DNA of 64,000 nucleotides from NCBI GenBank assembly GCA_016787895.1, contig JAEUTN010000022.1, forward strand, positions 248,001 through 312,000. The letters are read 5' to 3'. The position numbers and the translations under genes were made by a program. The notes beneath the pieces are model-generated. The model was not told the DNA's origin. It saw only the letters and a program-made list of their open reading frames with translations, and did no database searches. Every line of letters begins with the position of its first letter. The stretch's first letter is position 1. Source of the DNA: Bacteroidia bacterium (GTDB lineage: Bacteria; Bacteroidota; Bacteroidia; B-17B0; Aurantibacillaceae). Below are positions 25,615 to 34,472 of the stretch, piece after piece.

Positions 25615-27617
25615 AAACCGTTTTATTCATACTCCTGCTGATCACCTCGCAACTCAACGCTCAGTTAAACCCGCCCGAATTGAGATGCCTAGAAGTATTG
25701 AACAACGGACAGGTAAAACTCACCTGGATCAGTCCGCAAGACCCCAACAATCAGTTTTTCGCTTACAAGATATATTCAGCCAACAGCGCTACCGGATCCT
25801 TTTCCCTAGCCGGAACGGTAGGTGCTCTTGCCACCAATACGTTTGTGCACACTGGTGATGCTACCGGAACCAGTTTGTATTATTATGTCAACACGCAGTT
25901 TGGCTCAGGCGGCACAAACACTTCAGCCAATTCGGATACACTAAGAACCATCTTCCTGAATCTTATTCCCGGGGCCGTTGATCTTAAATTGATTTACAAT
26001 CAACTGACACAACCCAAATTACCAAGCAGCAGCAGCACCTTTACCATACAAAAAGAATACCCCATGGGCACCTGGTCGCTCTTTGGCACCAGCCAGGCTT
26101 TGGTGTATCAGGACACCATTTCAGTTTGCGGCGACAGCCTTGCTTATGTTGTACAATTGCCCGATGCTTCCGGCTGTATCTCCATCTCAAACATACAGCG
26201 CGGAAAATTTTTTGATCAGAAACCACCTAATCAACCCTATGTGGATTCCATTAGTGTAATGCCAAACGGTCAAACCGTTCTGGCCTGGAGAATTCCGAGA
26301 GACGAGGATATTAATCTTTACAGCATACTGCAATTCACACAGGGAATAAACACGTATATCGACACTGTGCCAGGAAGAAACAGCACAGTTTATACTTACA
26401 CTGCCACCACCGCCACCAGCACCAACATTCAATTGTACGTTGCGGCACGCGACAGTTGTGGCAACATCAGCACCTTTGACGACCAGCCCACCACCATTAA
26501 TTTGGTAGCTGAATACGATGTATGCGCTTATAAAACCACCCTTTACTGGAATGCTTATAAAAGCATGCCTTCCGGTGTAAAGGAATACTGGATCTACCAC
26601 GCGGTAAACGGCATAGGTTATCAGAAAATAGGAAGCACCACCGAAACCAAATTCACGCATTTCAATGCTCAACCGGGCCAAAACCTTTGTTATTTTATTC
26701 GTGCTGTGAATAACGCAGGTAACATTACTGCCAGTTCAAACCGTCATTGTTTTTTCAGCAAACAAGTAAAAGCGGCGGCTTATGTTTACATCAAAAAAGC
26801 AAGTGTTTCAGGCAACCATGCCATGCAACTGGAACTTTTACTTGATACTTCAGTCGCAAGTCAGGGTATTGAATTAACCCGTTCTGAAGACGGTAACAAT
26901 TTTAGTACCCTTGCGTTTATTCCATACAACCAAACCAGGCATTATAGCTACAGCGATACCAACGCTGAGGTGAATAACAGAGCCTACTATTACAAGGCCA
27001 TTGTGCGCGATTCCTGCGGCAACGAAAGAACCCTGAGCCCGATTACCCGTTCGTGTTTTTTAAACGTGAAGCAGGATAAGGACCTGCTCTTCACTCAACA
27101 TCTTACATGGAATGCTTACCAGGGCTACGGAGGAGGGTTAAGCGGGTATTACATTTACAGAATTGTTAACCAGGTGGACAATACCACGCCCATTGGTTTC
27201 ACCGATGTGTTTACCACAAGTTTCACTGACCAATTGGAGGATGAAGCCCCTGAAGGCACTCAGATTGATTACCGGGTCGAAGCCATTGAAGGCATTAACA
27301 ACCCCTTTGGTTTGCGTGAAAAAAGTTTTTCCAATTCAGTACCCGTTTATGTGGAGGGAAGAATTTTTGTACCCAATGCATTTGCTCCCGAAGGCAGCAA
27401 TAAAATCTGGTTGCCGGTAACTCATTTTGTTGATAAAAACGAATACCACGTACAGGTGTTCGATCGCTGGGGCCACAAAGTATTTGAAACCAACCGCGAC
27501 GACGAAGGCTGGGACGGGGGAAATAACAGTTTCGGGATTTACGTTTACCTGATCAGTTACAAAAATGCCAGGGGTGAATACCTTGAAACAAAAGGCTACG
27601 TTACGCTCATCCGCTAA
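25611..27617 (+). CDS. T9SS type B (gliding-motility C-terminal) fibronectin-like surface protein
   Basis: A 668-residue secreted protein. No in-frame ATG precedes the signal peptide MKTVLFILLLITSQLNAQ, so TTG at 25611 is taken as the start. Fibronectin-III-like modules repeat through the chain, with cores such as VKLTWISPQD, TLYWNAYKS and HLTWNAYQG. The C-terminus is a CHU_C/type B sorting domain (VPNAFAPEGSN, then FDRWGHKVFE to the end), which directs export through T9SS. It is likely an adhesin or matrix protein. A VWA gene follows in the same direction. Confidence 0.92.
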   Translation: MKTVLFILLLITSQLNAQLNPPELRCLEVLNNGQVKLTWISPQDPNNQFFAYKIYSANSATGSFSLAGTVGALATNTFVHTGDATGTSLYYYVNTQFGSGGTNTSANSDTLRTIFLNLIPGAVDLKLIYNQLTQPKLPSSSSTFTIQKEYPMGTWSLFGTSQALVYQDTISVCGDSLAYVVQLPDASGCISISNIQRGKFFDQKPPNQPYVDSISVMPNGQTVLAWRIPRDEDINLYSILQFTQGINTYIDTVPGRNSTVYTYTATTATSTNIQLYVAARDSCGNISTFDDQPTTINLVAEYDVCAYKTTLYWNAYKSMPSGVKEYWIYHAVNGIGYQKIGSTTETKFTHFNAQPGQNLCYFIRAVNNAGNITASSNRHCFFSKQVKAAAYVYIKKASVSGNHAMQLELLLDTSVASQGIELTRSEDGNNFSTLAFIPYNQTRHYSYSDTNAEVNNRAYYYKAIVRDSCGNERTLSPITRSCFLNVKQDKDLLFTQHLTWNAYQGYGGGLSGYYIYRIVNQVDNTTPIGFTDVFTTSFTDQLEDEAPEGTQIDYRVEAIEGINNPFGLREKSFSNSVPVYVEGRIFVPNAFAPEGSNKIWLPVTHFVDKNEYHVQVFDRWGHKVFETNRDDEGWDGGNNSFGIYVYLISYKNARGEYLETKGYVTLIR

Positions 27618-27693
27618 TGTTTTACAACACCGTCGTGAAAAACTATTCTTTATCCAGCCATTAGGGTGCAGGAGGAATTGTACCTTTGAAGGC

Positions 27694-29067
27694 ATGCTGA
27701 GGTTCGCTTCTATACTTCTTTTTATACTGAGTGTTTCCATCTCCTATGCGCAAAAAACAGCGGCAGCAAAACCTACGCGTATATTGTTTGTGTTCGACGC
27801 CAGCAAAAGCATGTCGGCCAAATTTGAGGGCACCACACGCATGGACGGGGCCAAACAACTCTTGTATAAATTTATTGACAGCCTGAGCAAAAACAAAAAC
27901 TACCAGTTTGCCCTGCGCATGTATGGTCATAAAACCAAATATCCTCCGGGCAATTGCAAGGAGAGTGAATTAGTAGTCCCTTTTATGCCCAATAACCTTG
28001 CCGCCATCAAACAAAAAGTCAGTGAGGCCAAACCTACCGGCATCACGCCTATCGAACATTCTCTCACCCAATCGGCCAATGATTTTAAAGACAGAAACGC
28101 GCTTAATATTGTCATCATTATCACCGATGGCATTGAGGAATGTGGAGGCGACCCCTGCAAAGCGCGGCAAAAACTGCTCGACAAAGGCATTGTGTTTAAG
28201 CCCTTCATCATTGGCATTGGCTTAACTCCAAAACAAATCAAAACCTTTGAGTGTGTGGGTACCTTTTTTAATTTTGAAAACGACAGCACCTTCAGCACCA
28301 TTTCCAACCTGATCAAACAACAACAAAACCCCAACAAAAGTTCAGCTCAGGTGAATTTACTCGACAACAAATCACTGCCCACTGAAACCAATGTGAACCT
28401 TACGTTTTATGATGCTTATACCGGCACATATAAATACAATTACATTCATACCTTAAATTCTGCTGATCGTCCTGATACTTTAAAATTGGATGAAAGCATT
28501 ACGTACAAAGTGGTGGCGCACACCATTCCTCCGGTGCAAAGCAAGGAGAGCAAATTGTATTCAGGCATACACAACATTATTCCTATTGATGCACCCCAGG
28601 GTTTTCTGACCATTAACAGGGGTGATGGCCCCTATAACAACAACGCAAGAGTGAAGTGTGTGATCCGCAATGGCAAGGACATGAACACGGTGCATGTTCA
28701 GGAACTCAACACCACTGAAAAATACATCACCGGTGTTTACGATATTGAAATTTTAACCCTGCCCCGTATTCTTATTCCCCAAAACCTGATTGAACAATCC
28801 AAAACAAAAACCCTCGAAATTCCCAACGCCGGACAACTGACCGTTCGCTGCCTTGAAGCCGGTGACGGAGCCATACTGGTAAAACGTGGCAACAAACTGG
28901 AATGGGTGTGTAATTTAAGCACCCAAACCATTCAAACGTACAATTTACAACCCGGGGAATACGTTACGGTGTGGCGTGCGAAAACACTGAGGGGAAGTAT
29001 TTATACCATTGAAAAAAAATTCAGTATTCGCTCGGATAATCAAACAGTAGTTGAATTTTTTAAGTAA
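27694..29067 (+). CDS. secreted von Willebrand A domain protein
   Basis: About 457 residues from the ATG at 27694 (MLRFASILLFILS), which begins a signal peptide ending at SYAQ; the longer frame from 27565 overlaps the upstream gene and lacks a signal. The VWA domain (about 28-200) has a complete MIDAS: DASKS (Asp35, Ser37, Ser39), the Thr of GITPIEH and Asp of TDGIEECGG. The C-terminal half is beta-rich and unassigned. No sorting domain is visible. It lies 76 bp after the T9SS type B gene. Confidence 0.9.
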   Translation: MLRFASILLFILSVSISYAQKTAAAKPTRILFVFDASKSMSAKFEGTTRMDGAKQLLYKFIDSLSKNKNYQFALRMYGHKTKYPPGNCKESELVVPFMPNNLAAIKQKVSEAKPTGITPIEHSLTQSANDFKDRNALNIVIIITDGIEECGGDPCKARQKLLDKGIVFKPFIIGIGLTPKQIKTFECVGTFFNFENDSTFSTISNLIKQQQNPNKSSAQVNLLDNKSLPTETNVNLTFYDAYTGTYKYNYIHTLNSADRPDTLKLDESITYKVVAHTIPPVQSKESKLYSGIHNIIPIDAPQGFLTINRGDGPYNNNARVKCVIRNGKDMNTVHVQELNTTEKYITGVYDIEILTLPRILIPQNLIEQSKTKTLEIPNAGQLTVRCLEAGDGAILVKRGNKLEWVCNLSTQTIQTYNLQPGEYVTVWRAKTLRGSIYTIEKKFSIRSDNQTVVEFFK

Positions 29068-29072
29068 CAAGT

Positions 29073-29288
29073 TTATTCAAAGTAGTTTTCTTAAGAGGGC
29101 GCCCGGGCGCGCTATCGCTTCAAGCCCCGGTAGCCTATTGCTATGTTTGGCGAGCTCCGGTGTCTTTCGCCCTTCACAGGCAAAAGCCTCCTCGCTTCGC
29201 AAACATTACGCAAAGTCTTTACCGGGGCCTTTACGCTCAATCGCTGGCGCAACACTTCGTACTTTGGCTTCTGTCATTCTTTGAATAA
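29073..29288. repeat. 216-bp inverted-repeat-bounded palindromic element
   Basis: The outer 10-bp arms TTATTCAAAG (29073-29082) and CTTTGAATAA (29279-29288) are exact inverted repeats. Inside them are nested stems: GCGCC at 29099 with GGCGC at 29250, a 9-bp GCCCCGGTA stem (29124-29132 with 29220-29228) and a 7-bp ATGTTTG/CAAACAT stem (29143-29149 with 29200-29206). The GC content is high for an intergenic region. It lies in the 345-bp gap between two convergent genes. A MITE-like or REP-like element, or an elaborate bidirectional terminator, are both possible. Confidence 0.6.
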
Positions 29289-29412
29289 GTCTAATCCTGT
29301 TATTCAATACTAATTTGAATTGAGTCGTCTTTAAAATACGACTTCATATTATTCTAAAATCAAGTGCACGTAACCTTGAAGATGAGCGTATCTTTTCTAA
29401 ATAAATCTTTCC

Positions 29413-32400
29413 TTATTCCACAAACTCCGGCAAACGACCCAGGGTGCCAGGAAGTTTAGCCTTATCGGCTTTGGCTTCCATTTGTTCGGTAAGTTGTTTA
29501 AGCTCTTTAATCTGTGCATACAATATACCAAAACCTGCTTTCAGTTCTTTGAATTTATCTTCCAGAACTTTAGTACTGCCATAACTTTGGGCCCAGGTGT
29601 AATACACCATGGTTTCCATATCGTCAACAAAACCATTGGTAGTTTCAAACTCCCGTTTAGCTATACTTCTGTCGCCGTAGAGTTTTAGTTCAAGTGTTTG
29701 ACATTTATTTTCAAAAACAGAAATATCGCTCAACAAGGTTAAGGCCTCTGTCCCACTCTTTGTGGCCGCTGCTTTCAGGTACTTCACACGTTCTTTCAAA
29801 TGCGCATAGTAATCCGATGAAGCCAATACCACCCTTCTGAACTCGGCAATCTGCTGATTGGTTTCGTTTTGCTTTTTTAAATCCAGTGGAGGAAGCGTGT
29901 AGGCATTCAGAGATTTGATTTTTACTCCCGCCTTTTCGCTGAGGGATTGGGTTTGTCCGTTGGATACTTTTACAATTTGTGCGAAGTAATTGCCTGGCAC
30001 GGCAGCCGGACCCTGATCGGGCTCATAATAAGGGTTCTCAGTATCCGGAGTTGCAAAGTTAACAGGTGCAGTTACTTCATAGCGCCCATCCCAAACCACC
30101 TGCTGCAAGCCTTTTTTATAATTGAGTTTTAATTTGCGCACTTCCCTTCCCCCTTCATCCGTAATCACAAGAAACAATGATGGGGCTATTTCATTGTCCT
30201 CCAAACGTATGCTGTCGGCAGAGGGGTAAAACACATCCTGTTTGTTTTTGATCTTTTCTTTCTCGGCTTCCTTGCGTTTGTCTTTTAAAGATTTGTATTC
30301 CTCATTCAAATACAAGTTCACAACAGCCCCAACGGGTGGATTTTTTGCCGTGTAAAACGACTCGCCCTGAAACGATTTTCCCCTGTGGCCATAAGGCCTA
30401 GATTCAATGTACACCAACGCTTCTTTAACGGGGAAAATGGTGTTTTTCTTCAGGTCCTCCTCTTTAATGGTTTGTAACAACGCATAGTTATCGAGCACAT
30501 AAAACCCTCTGCCAAACGTAGCCAGCACCAAATCGTTTTCTTCCTTCTGAATGGCAATGTCGCGGATGGAAACCGAAGCCGGCATGCCGTTCATGAATTT
30601 AACCCAGTTTTTTCCCTGATCGAGACTAAAGAAAAAACCAAACTCAGTGCCGCAAAACAAAAGGTTGGGGTTTTTATGGTCTTCCGCGATACAATACACA
30701 GAGCCTTTCTCCGGTAAGTTGGAAGAAATGCTGGTCCATGTTTTGCCTTTATCCACGCTACGCAGCAAATAGGGTTTAAAGTCCCCCTGACGTAAATTGT
30801 TGAAAGCGGCGTATACCACATTTTCGTTGTGCTGCGAAGCCACCATGTATTGCACGAAGGTGCCAATGCTGTACCCATTTAATTTTAATTCAGGTACTCC
30901 CGGAAACTTATCGATTTTGGTCCAGCTCTCTCCTCCATTTTCGGTGACATGAATCAAACCATCATCGGTGCCCGCGTACAGGAGTTTTTCATTCAAAGGC
31001 GATTCGCACAATGAAACAATATTACCGAATAGTGAAGTCGACTGGTTTTTGGCTACCGCATCCATACTCCATACCCTGCCCATCACCGGCAATTTGTTTC
31101 GATCGATGCCCCGGCTCAAATCCGGACTGATCACTGTCCAGGAATCACCCCGATCGTTGCTTTTGAAAATTTTATTGGCGGCAAAATACAAACGTTTGTT
31201 ATCAAAAGCTGAAATCAACAGGGGCGAATCCCAATTCCAACGCCATGCGGCCTCGCCTTGTTTTTCCATGGGTTTAATGGACACCTGTTCTCCTGATTTT
31301 CTGTCGAAACGAATCAAACCTCCGTACTGCCATTGGCTGTATACGATGTTGGGTTCCTTTGGATCCACCCGGCTCTGAAAACCATCGCCTCCAACGGTAA
31401 CAAACCAATCGGCATTGGTGATGCCCGAAGCACTGATGGTGCGGGCCGGACCGCCTAAAGTATTGTTATCCTGAGTGCCACCGTAAACGTAATAAAATGG
31501 TTTGCTGTTGTCTACACATACTCTGTAGAATTGGGTGATGGGCAAATTGGCCTTGTAATTCCAGGTTTTGGCTCCATCAAAACTTTCGTACAAACCGCCA
31601 TCACAACCAATGAGCATGTGTTTTACATCCTTGGGAAAAATATAAAGGGCGTGATTATCCACGTGTTTGCTTTTTTCGCCCAGAGGTGAAAAGGTTTTGC
31701 CGGCATTTTCAGATACCATGGCATAGGTGTCGAGAGAATAAATTTTGTTTTCGTTTTTGGGATCGGCTACAATTTCCTGGTAATAATTGCCGGCTGTTGA
31801 AAAATCTCCCTGTTTGTTCCAGCTCGCTCCGCGGTCTTCACTTCTGTATACTCCTTTGCCTTCGCTGGCTTCAACAATGGCATACAACACATCGGGGTTG
31901 GCCGGAGAAATGGCTAAACCTATACGACCCATATCGTTTGCAGGCATACCATTGCTAAGTTTGTTCCAGGTGTTTCCTCCATCTGTACTTTTATAAACGG
32001 CGCTTTCCGGTCCTCCGCTGATGTAGGTCCACTCGTGGCGGCGGCGCTGGTGCGCGCAGGCATAAAGCACTTCAGAGTTTCTGGGGTCCATGTGTATTTC
32101 ATTGAAGCCGGTGTGTTCGCTCACAAATAAAACTTGTTTCCAGGTTTTGCCCCCATCGCTGGTTTTGTAAATGCCTCTTTCGCCTCCCGTGCTCCAAACC
32201 GGTCCATAAGCCGCTACGTACACCACATTAGAATTATTCGGGTCGATGGCAATCATGCCAATGTGCTCGGATTTTCCAAGTCCCATGTTTTTAAAGGATT
32301 TTCCTCCGTCTTCACTTTTGTAAACTCCGTCTCCATAAGCTACACTGCGCTGGTTGTTGTTTTCTCCGCTTCCTACCCAAATCACATTGGGGTTGGTTTT

Positions 32401-32742
32401 ATCCAGTGCCAGGCAACCAATGGAGTAAACTCCCGCTTTATCGAAAATAGGTTCAAAGGTAGTTCCGGCATTAATTGTTTTAAATACCCCTCCACTGGCC
32501 GCTGCGATGTACCACACCGAAGGTTGTTTTGGATTAACGGCGATATCGCTGATGCGGCCCGAAGTCACAGCAGGTCCCAAATTTCGAAACACCAAAGCCG
32601 AATAAGTTTCAGGTTTTAATAAGGGGTTTTTAATTTCTGCGGGAGCACTCTCTTTTTGAGAAACAGCTTCCGTTTTGTTTTGTGCACTCACATCAAAGCT
32701 GAGGAGAAACAATGAAGCAGATAAAAGTAAAGACGTTTTCAT
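29413..32742 (-). CDS. large Asp-box (BNR/sortilin-like) propeller protein
   Basis: About 1109 residues from the ATG at 32742 (MKTSLLLSASLFLL), which gives a proper signal peptide; an upstream start at 32796 adds 18 unlikely residues. At least eight Asp-box turns of the form S-x-D-x-G-x-x-W are visible, for example SEDRGASW, SNDRGDSW, SVDKGKTW and SLDQGKNW, arranged as in tandem VPS10/sortilin-type propellers. The last 250 residues are helical. The family is often annotated as glycosyl hydrolase but catalytic residues are not evident. It is exported; no T9SS domain is seen at the end. Confidence 0.92.
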   Translation of the reverse strand: MKTSLLLSASLFLLSFDVSAQNKTEAVSQKESAPAEIKNPLLKPETYSALVFRNLGPAVTSGRISDIAVNPKQPSVWYIAAASGGVFKTINAGTTFEPIFDKAGVYSIGCLALDKTNPNVIWVGSGENNNQRSVAYGDGVYKSEDGGKSFKNMGLGKSEHIGMIAIDPNNSNVVYVAAYGPVWSTGGERGIYKTSDGGKTWKQVLFVSEHTGFNEIHMDPRNSEVLYACAHQRRRHEWTYISGGPESAVYKSTDGGNTWNKLSNGMPANDMGRIGLAISPANPDVLYAIVEASEGKGVYRSEDRGASWNKQGDFSTAGNYYQEIVADPKNENKIYSLDTYAMVSENAGKTFSPLGEKSKHVDNHALYIFPKDVKHMLIGCDGGLYESFDGAKTWNYKANLPITQFYRVCVDNSKPFYYVYGGTQDNNTLGGPARTISASGITNADWFVTVGGDGFQSRVDPKEPNIVYSQWQYGGLIRFDRKSGEQVSIKPMEKQGEAAWRWNWDSPLLISAFDNKRLYFAANKIFKSNDRGDSWTVISPDLSRGIDRNKLPVMGRVWSMDAVAKNQSTSLFGNIVSLCESPLNEKLLYAGTDDGLIHVTENGGESWTKIDKFPGVPELKLNGYSIGTFVQYMVASQHNENVVYAAFNNLRQGDFKPYLLRSVDKGKTWTSISSNLPEKGSVYCIAEDHKNPNLLFCGTEFGFFFSLDQGKNWVKFMNGMPASVSIRDIAIQKEENDLVLATFGRGFYVLDNYALLQTIKEEDLKKNTIFPVKEALVYIESRPYGHRGKSFQGESFYTAKNPPVGAVVNLYLNEEYKSLKDKRKEAEKEKIKNKQDVFYPSADSIRLEDNEIAPSLFLVITDEGGREVRKLKLNYKKGLQQVVWDGRYEVTAPVNFATPDTENPYYEPDQGPAAVPGNYFAQIVKVSNGQTQSLSEKAGVKIKSLNAYTLPPLDLKKQNETNQQIAEFRRVVLASSDYYAHLKERVKYLKAAATKSGTEALTLLSDISVFENKCQTLELKLYGDRSIAKREFETTNGFVDDMETMVYYTWAQSYGSTKVLEDKFKELKAGFGILYAQIKELKQLTEQMEAKADKAKLPGTLGRLPEFVE

Positions 32743-32906
32743 GGCAAGGATTTTCCACAAAACTAAGGGAATCCCGGGGTCAAACAAGTTTACCATCCAG
32801 GACCTGAAAATTAAACATCTTGAATAACAGTGAGATAAAGAAGCAATGGCGCCGTTTGTATTTAAGTTTTAGTATCTCAAAGGTTTTCAAACCATAAGGC
32901 AGGACT

Positions 32907-33063
32907 GCATTCGATGAAGATATGCGGTGCCTTGGACGAAGTTAAACGGTGCCTTCGACAAGCTCAAGCACCTCGACAAGCTCAGACACCGCGACAAGCA
33001 CAGGCACCGACACCGTCACAGGATCGGGCACCACAAGGCGGCTGAGCTTGTCGAAGCCGACGT
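32907..33063 (+). repeat. structured repeat array flanking the GIY-YIG gene (copy 1)
   Basis: Begins with GCATTCGATGA, then GTTAAACGGTGCC, then degenerate 18-bp units (consensus GACAAGCTCAGGCACCGC). It ends in GGCGGCTGAGCTTGTCGAA. The arm TTCGACAAGCTCA (32954-32966) is the reverse complement of bases within CTGAGCTTGTCGAA (33042-33055), so the array can fold as one hairpin. It lies 15 bp beyond the stop of the GIY-YIG gene and shares order and orientation with copy 2. Units here have diverged. The short ORF across it (ELVE-repeats) is not considered a gene. Confidence 0.85.
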
Positions 33064-33077
33064 ACCTGAATCCCAAT

Positions 33078-33374
33078 TTAATTTTCCTTTTTAGATTTGG
33101 AAGATTTTGAAAGTCCTGGCAATAGATCATTGCGACCATTTATTAAAGCTTCTTTCTTCGCACGGCTCCAACCCTGTATTTGTTTTTCACGATAAAAAGC
33201 AAGATCAATACGGTCAAACATCTCAATATAAACCAATTTAACCGGCAATCTTTTTTTTGTGTGGTTTGCTCCTAATCCTTGCTGATGCTGCGACAATCTC
33301 ATTTCTAAATCTATTGTACTACCTGTATAATAGCTTCCATCGTTGCATTCTAAAATATATACATAACCTTTCAC
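33078..33374 (-). CDS. GIY-YIG family endonuclease
   Basis: A 98-residue single-domain protein of the small YhbQ/UPF0213-type GIY-YIG group. The two halves of the motif are VYI (5-7) and YTG (16-18). The catalytic Arg26 is in MRLSQH and the metal-binding Glu63 is in FYREKQIQGW. All key residues are present, so it could be active on DNA. It stands alone between two copies of a structured repeat in direct orientation. No partner domain is fused. The role is unknown; the link to the flanking repeats is discussed in the findings. Confidence 0.9.
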   Translation of the reverse strand: MKGYVYILECNDGSYYTGSTIDLEMRLSQHQQGLGANHTKKRLPVKLVYIEMFDRIDLAFYREKQIQGWSRAKKEALINGRNDLLPGLSKSSKSKKEN

Positions 33375-33539
33375 TGATTCCGTTTAGTATTAATTCAGTT
33401 TGCCAAATCAATAGAACTCTAAGGTGAATTCACCATTTATTATTCATGACCAACTTCATGTTTGAGCTATTCCTCAAAGAAGTCCTTTTCTATTCACTAA
33501 AATACTGATTTTACTGACGAATAGTATGAGATCAGCGGA

Positions 33540-33687
33540 GCATTCGATGAGTTAAACGGTGCCTTCGACAAGCTCAGGCACCGCGACAAGCTCAGGCACC
33601 GCGACAAGCTCAGGCACCGCGACAAACTCATGCACCGCGGACGGGATTAGATACCGAATGGCGGCTGAGCTTGTCGAATCCGACGCA
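33540..33687 (+). repeat. structured repeat array flanking the GIY-YIG gene (copy 2)
   Basis: Begins with GCATTCGATGA and GTTAAACGGTGCC as in copy 1. Four consecutive 18-bp units follow at 33567-33638: three identical and the fourth with two changes. After a 26-bp spacer comes the arm CTGAGCTTGTCGAA (33665-33678), an exact inverse of TTCGACAAGCTCAG (33564-33577). It lies about 165 bp upstream of the GIY-YIG start. Confidence 0.9.
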
Positions 33688-33747
33688 TCTTTGCTACCCA
33701 TTACAACCTGAACATGTTTTCGAATCGTTAATAGTATTTAATCAATT

Positions 33748-33775
33748 TTTAGACTAACCTAAATTTATTTTTAGG
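33748..33775 (+). promoter_or_regulatory. probable DtxR/MntR operator
   Basis: Two overlapping palindromes: TTTAGACTAACCTAAA (33748-33763), with 5-bp perfect arms, and CCTAAA-N6-TTTAGG (33758-33775). They resemble DtxR-family metal-responsive operators and lie about 30 bp upstream of the mntR-like start, next to the promoter. Autoregulation of the mntR-mntH pair by manganese or iron is inferred. Confidence 0.65.
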
Positions 33776-33791
33776 GTATTATAATTAATTA

Positions 33792-33799
33792 TATCTTTG
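33792..33799 (+). promoter_or_regulatory. TATCTTTG -7 box of the mntR-mntH operon
   Basis: Exact TAnnTTTG match ending 4 bases before the mntR ATG at 33804, so the transcript would begin at or next to the start codon. The preceding AT-rich sequence has no clear TTTG partner. Confidence 0.5.
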
Positions 33800-33803
33800 C
33801 GCC

Positions 33804-34472
33804 ATGGAAATTTCGAGTACAGAAGAAAATTACCTCAAAGCGATTTACGCTCTGCAGTCCTCCGGCGACAAACCGGGCGTCAGCACCAGCAGTCTTTCGG
33901 AGCACCTGAACAACAAGGCGGCTTCGGTCACCGACATGCTGAAACGTCTCTCCGATAAAAAACTCATCCATTACAAAAAGTACAAAGCCGTGTCCCTCAC
34001 CAAACAAGGTGAAAAACTGGCCATCGCCATTGTGCGCAAACACCGCCTTTGGGAAGTGTTTTTGATGGAAAAACTGAATTTCAAATGGGACGAGGTGCAC
34101 GAAATAGCTGAACAACTCGAACACATCAAAAGCGACGAATTGATAGAACGTCTCGATGGATTTTTGGGCCAACCCAAATACGATCCCCACGGTGATCCCA
34201 TCCCCAACGCGAAGGGGGTTTTGCCCAAACCAAAAACCAGCGCCCTCAGCAAAATACAAAACAAAGGTCTTTACATTTTTGTTGGTGTAAACGAACACCA
34301 TGTGGATTTTTTAAGACACCTCACGTCCATAGGCCTGAAAATCGGCGACCAAATCAAAATTGAAGAACACAACAGCTACGATGGCTCTTACCTCATCCGC
34401 ATCAACAAAAAACCGGGGCAATACATCAGCCATAAAGTTGCTTCCAACCTATTAATTGAAATAAAGTCATGA
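33804..34472 (+). CDS. mntR: DtxR/MntR-family metal-dependent regulator
   Basis: A 222-residue regulator. It has an N-terminal winged helix (about 1-62, with helix VTDMLKRLSDKKLI), a metal-binding dimerisation domain with the expected Glu/His segments (HRLWEVFL, EVHEIAEQLEH, DPHGDPIP) and a C-terminal FeoA/SH3-like domain (about 150-222). It is predicted to bind the palindromes upstream and repress when Mn2+ or Fe2+ is loaded. Its stop overlaps the transporter start (ATGA), so the pair is co-translated. Mn is favoured over Fe because the partner is an Nramp transporter. Confidence 0.92.
   Translation: MEISSTEENYLKAIYALQSSGDKPGVSTSSLSEHLNNKAASVTDMLKRLSDKKLIHYKKYKAVSLTKQGEKLAIAIVRKHRLWEVFLMEKLNFKWDEVHEIAEQLEHIKSDELIERLDGFLGQPKYDPHGDPIPNAKGVLPKPKTSALSKIQNKGLYIFVGVNEHHVDFLRHLTSIGLKIGDQIKIEEHNSYDGSYLIRINKKPGQYISHKVASNLLIEIKS

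Noticed and set aside
29051..29284. 77-codon plus-strand ORF over the palindromic element
   Set aside because: Its Ser/Ala/Arg-rich product is explained by the GC-rich inverted repeat.
32942..33139. Minus-strand 66-codon ORF with ELVE repeats
   Set aside because: It is a read-through of the repeat array and of the end of the GIY-YIG gene in another frame; no independent coding sign.
33567..33638. The 18-bp tandem units as a CRISPR array
   Set aside because: Units are directly adjacent with no spacers, and no cas gene is near.
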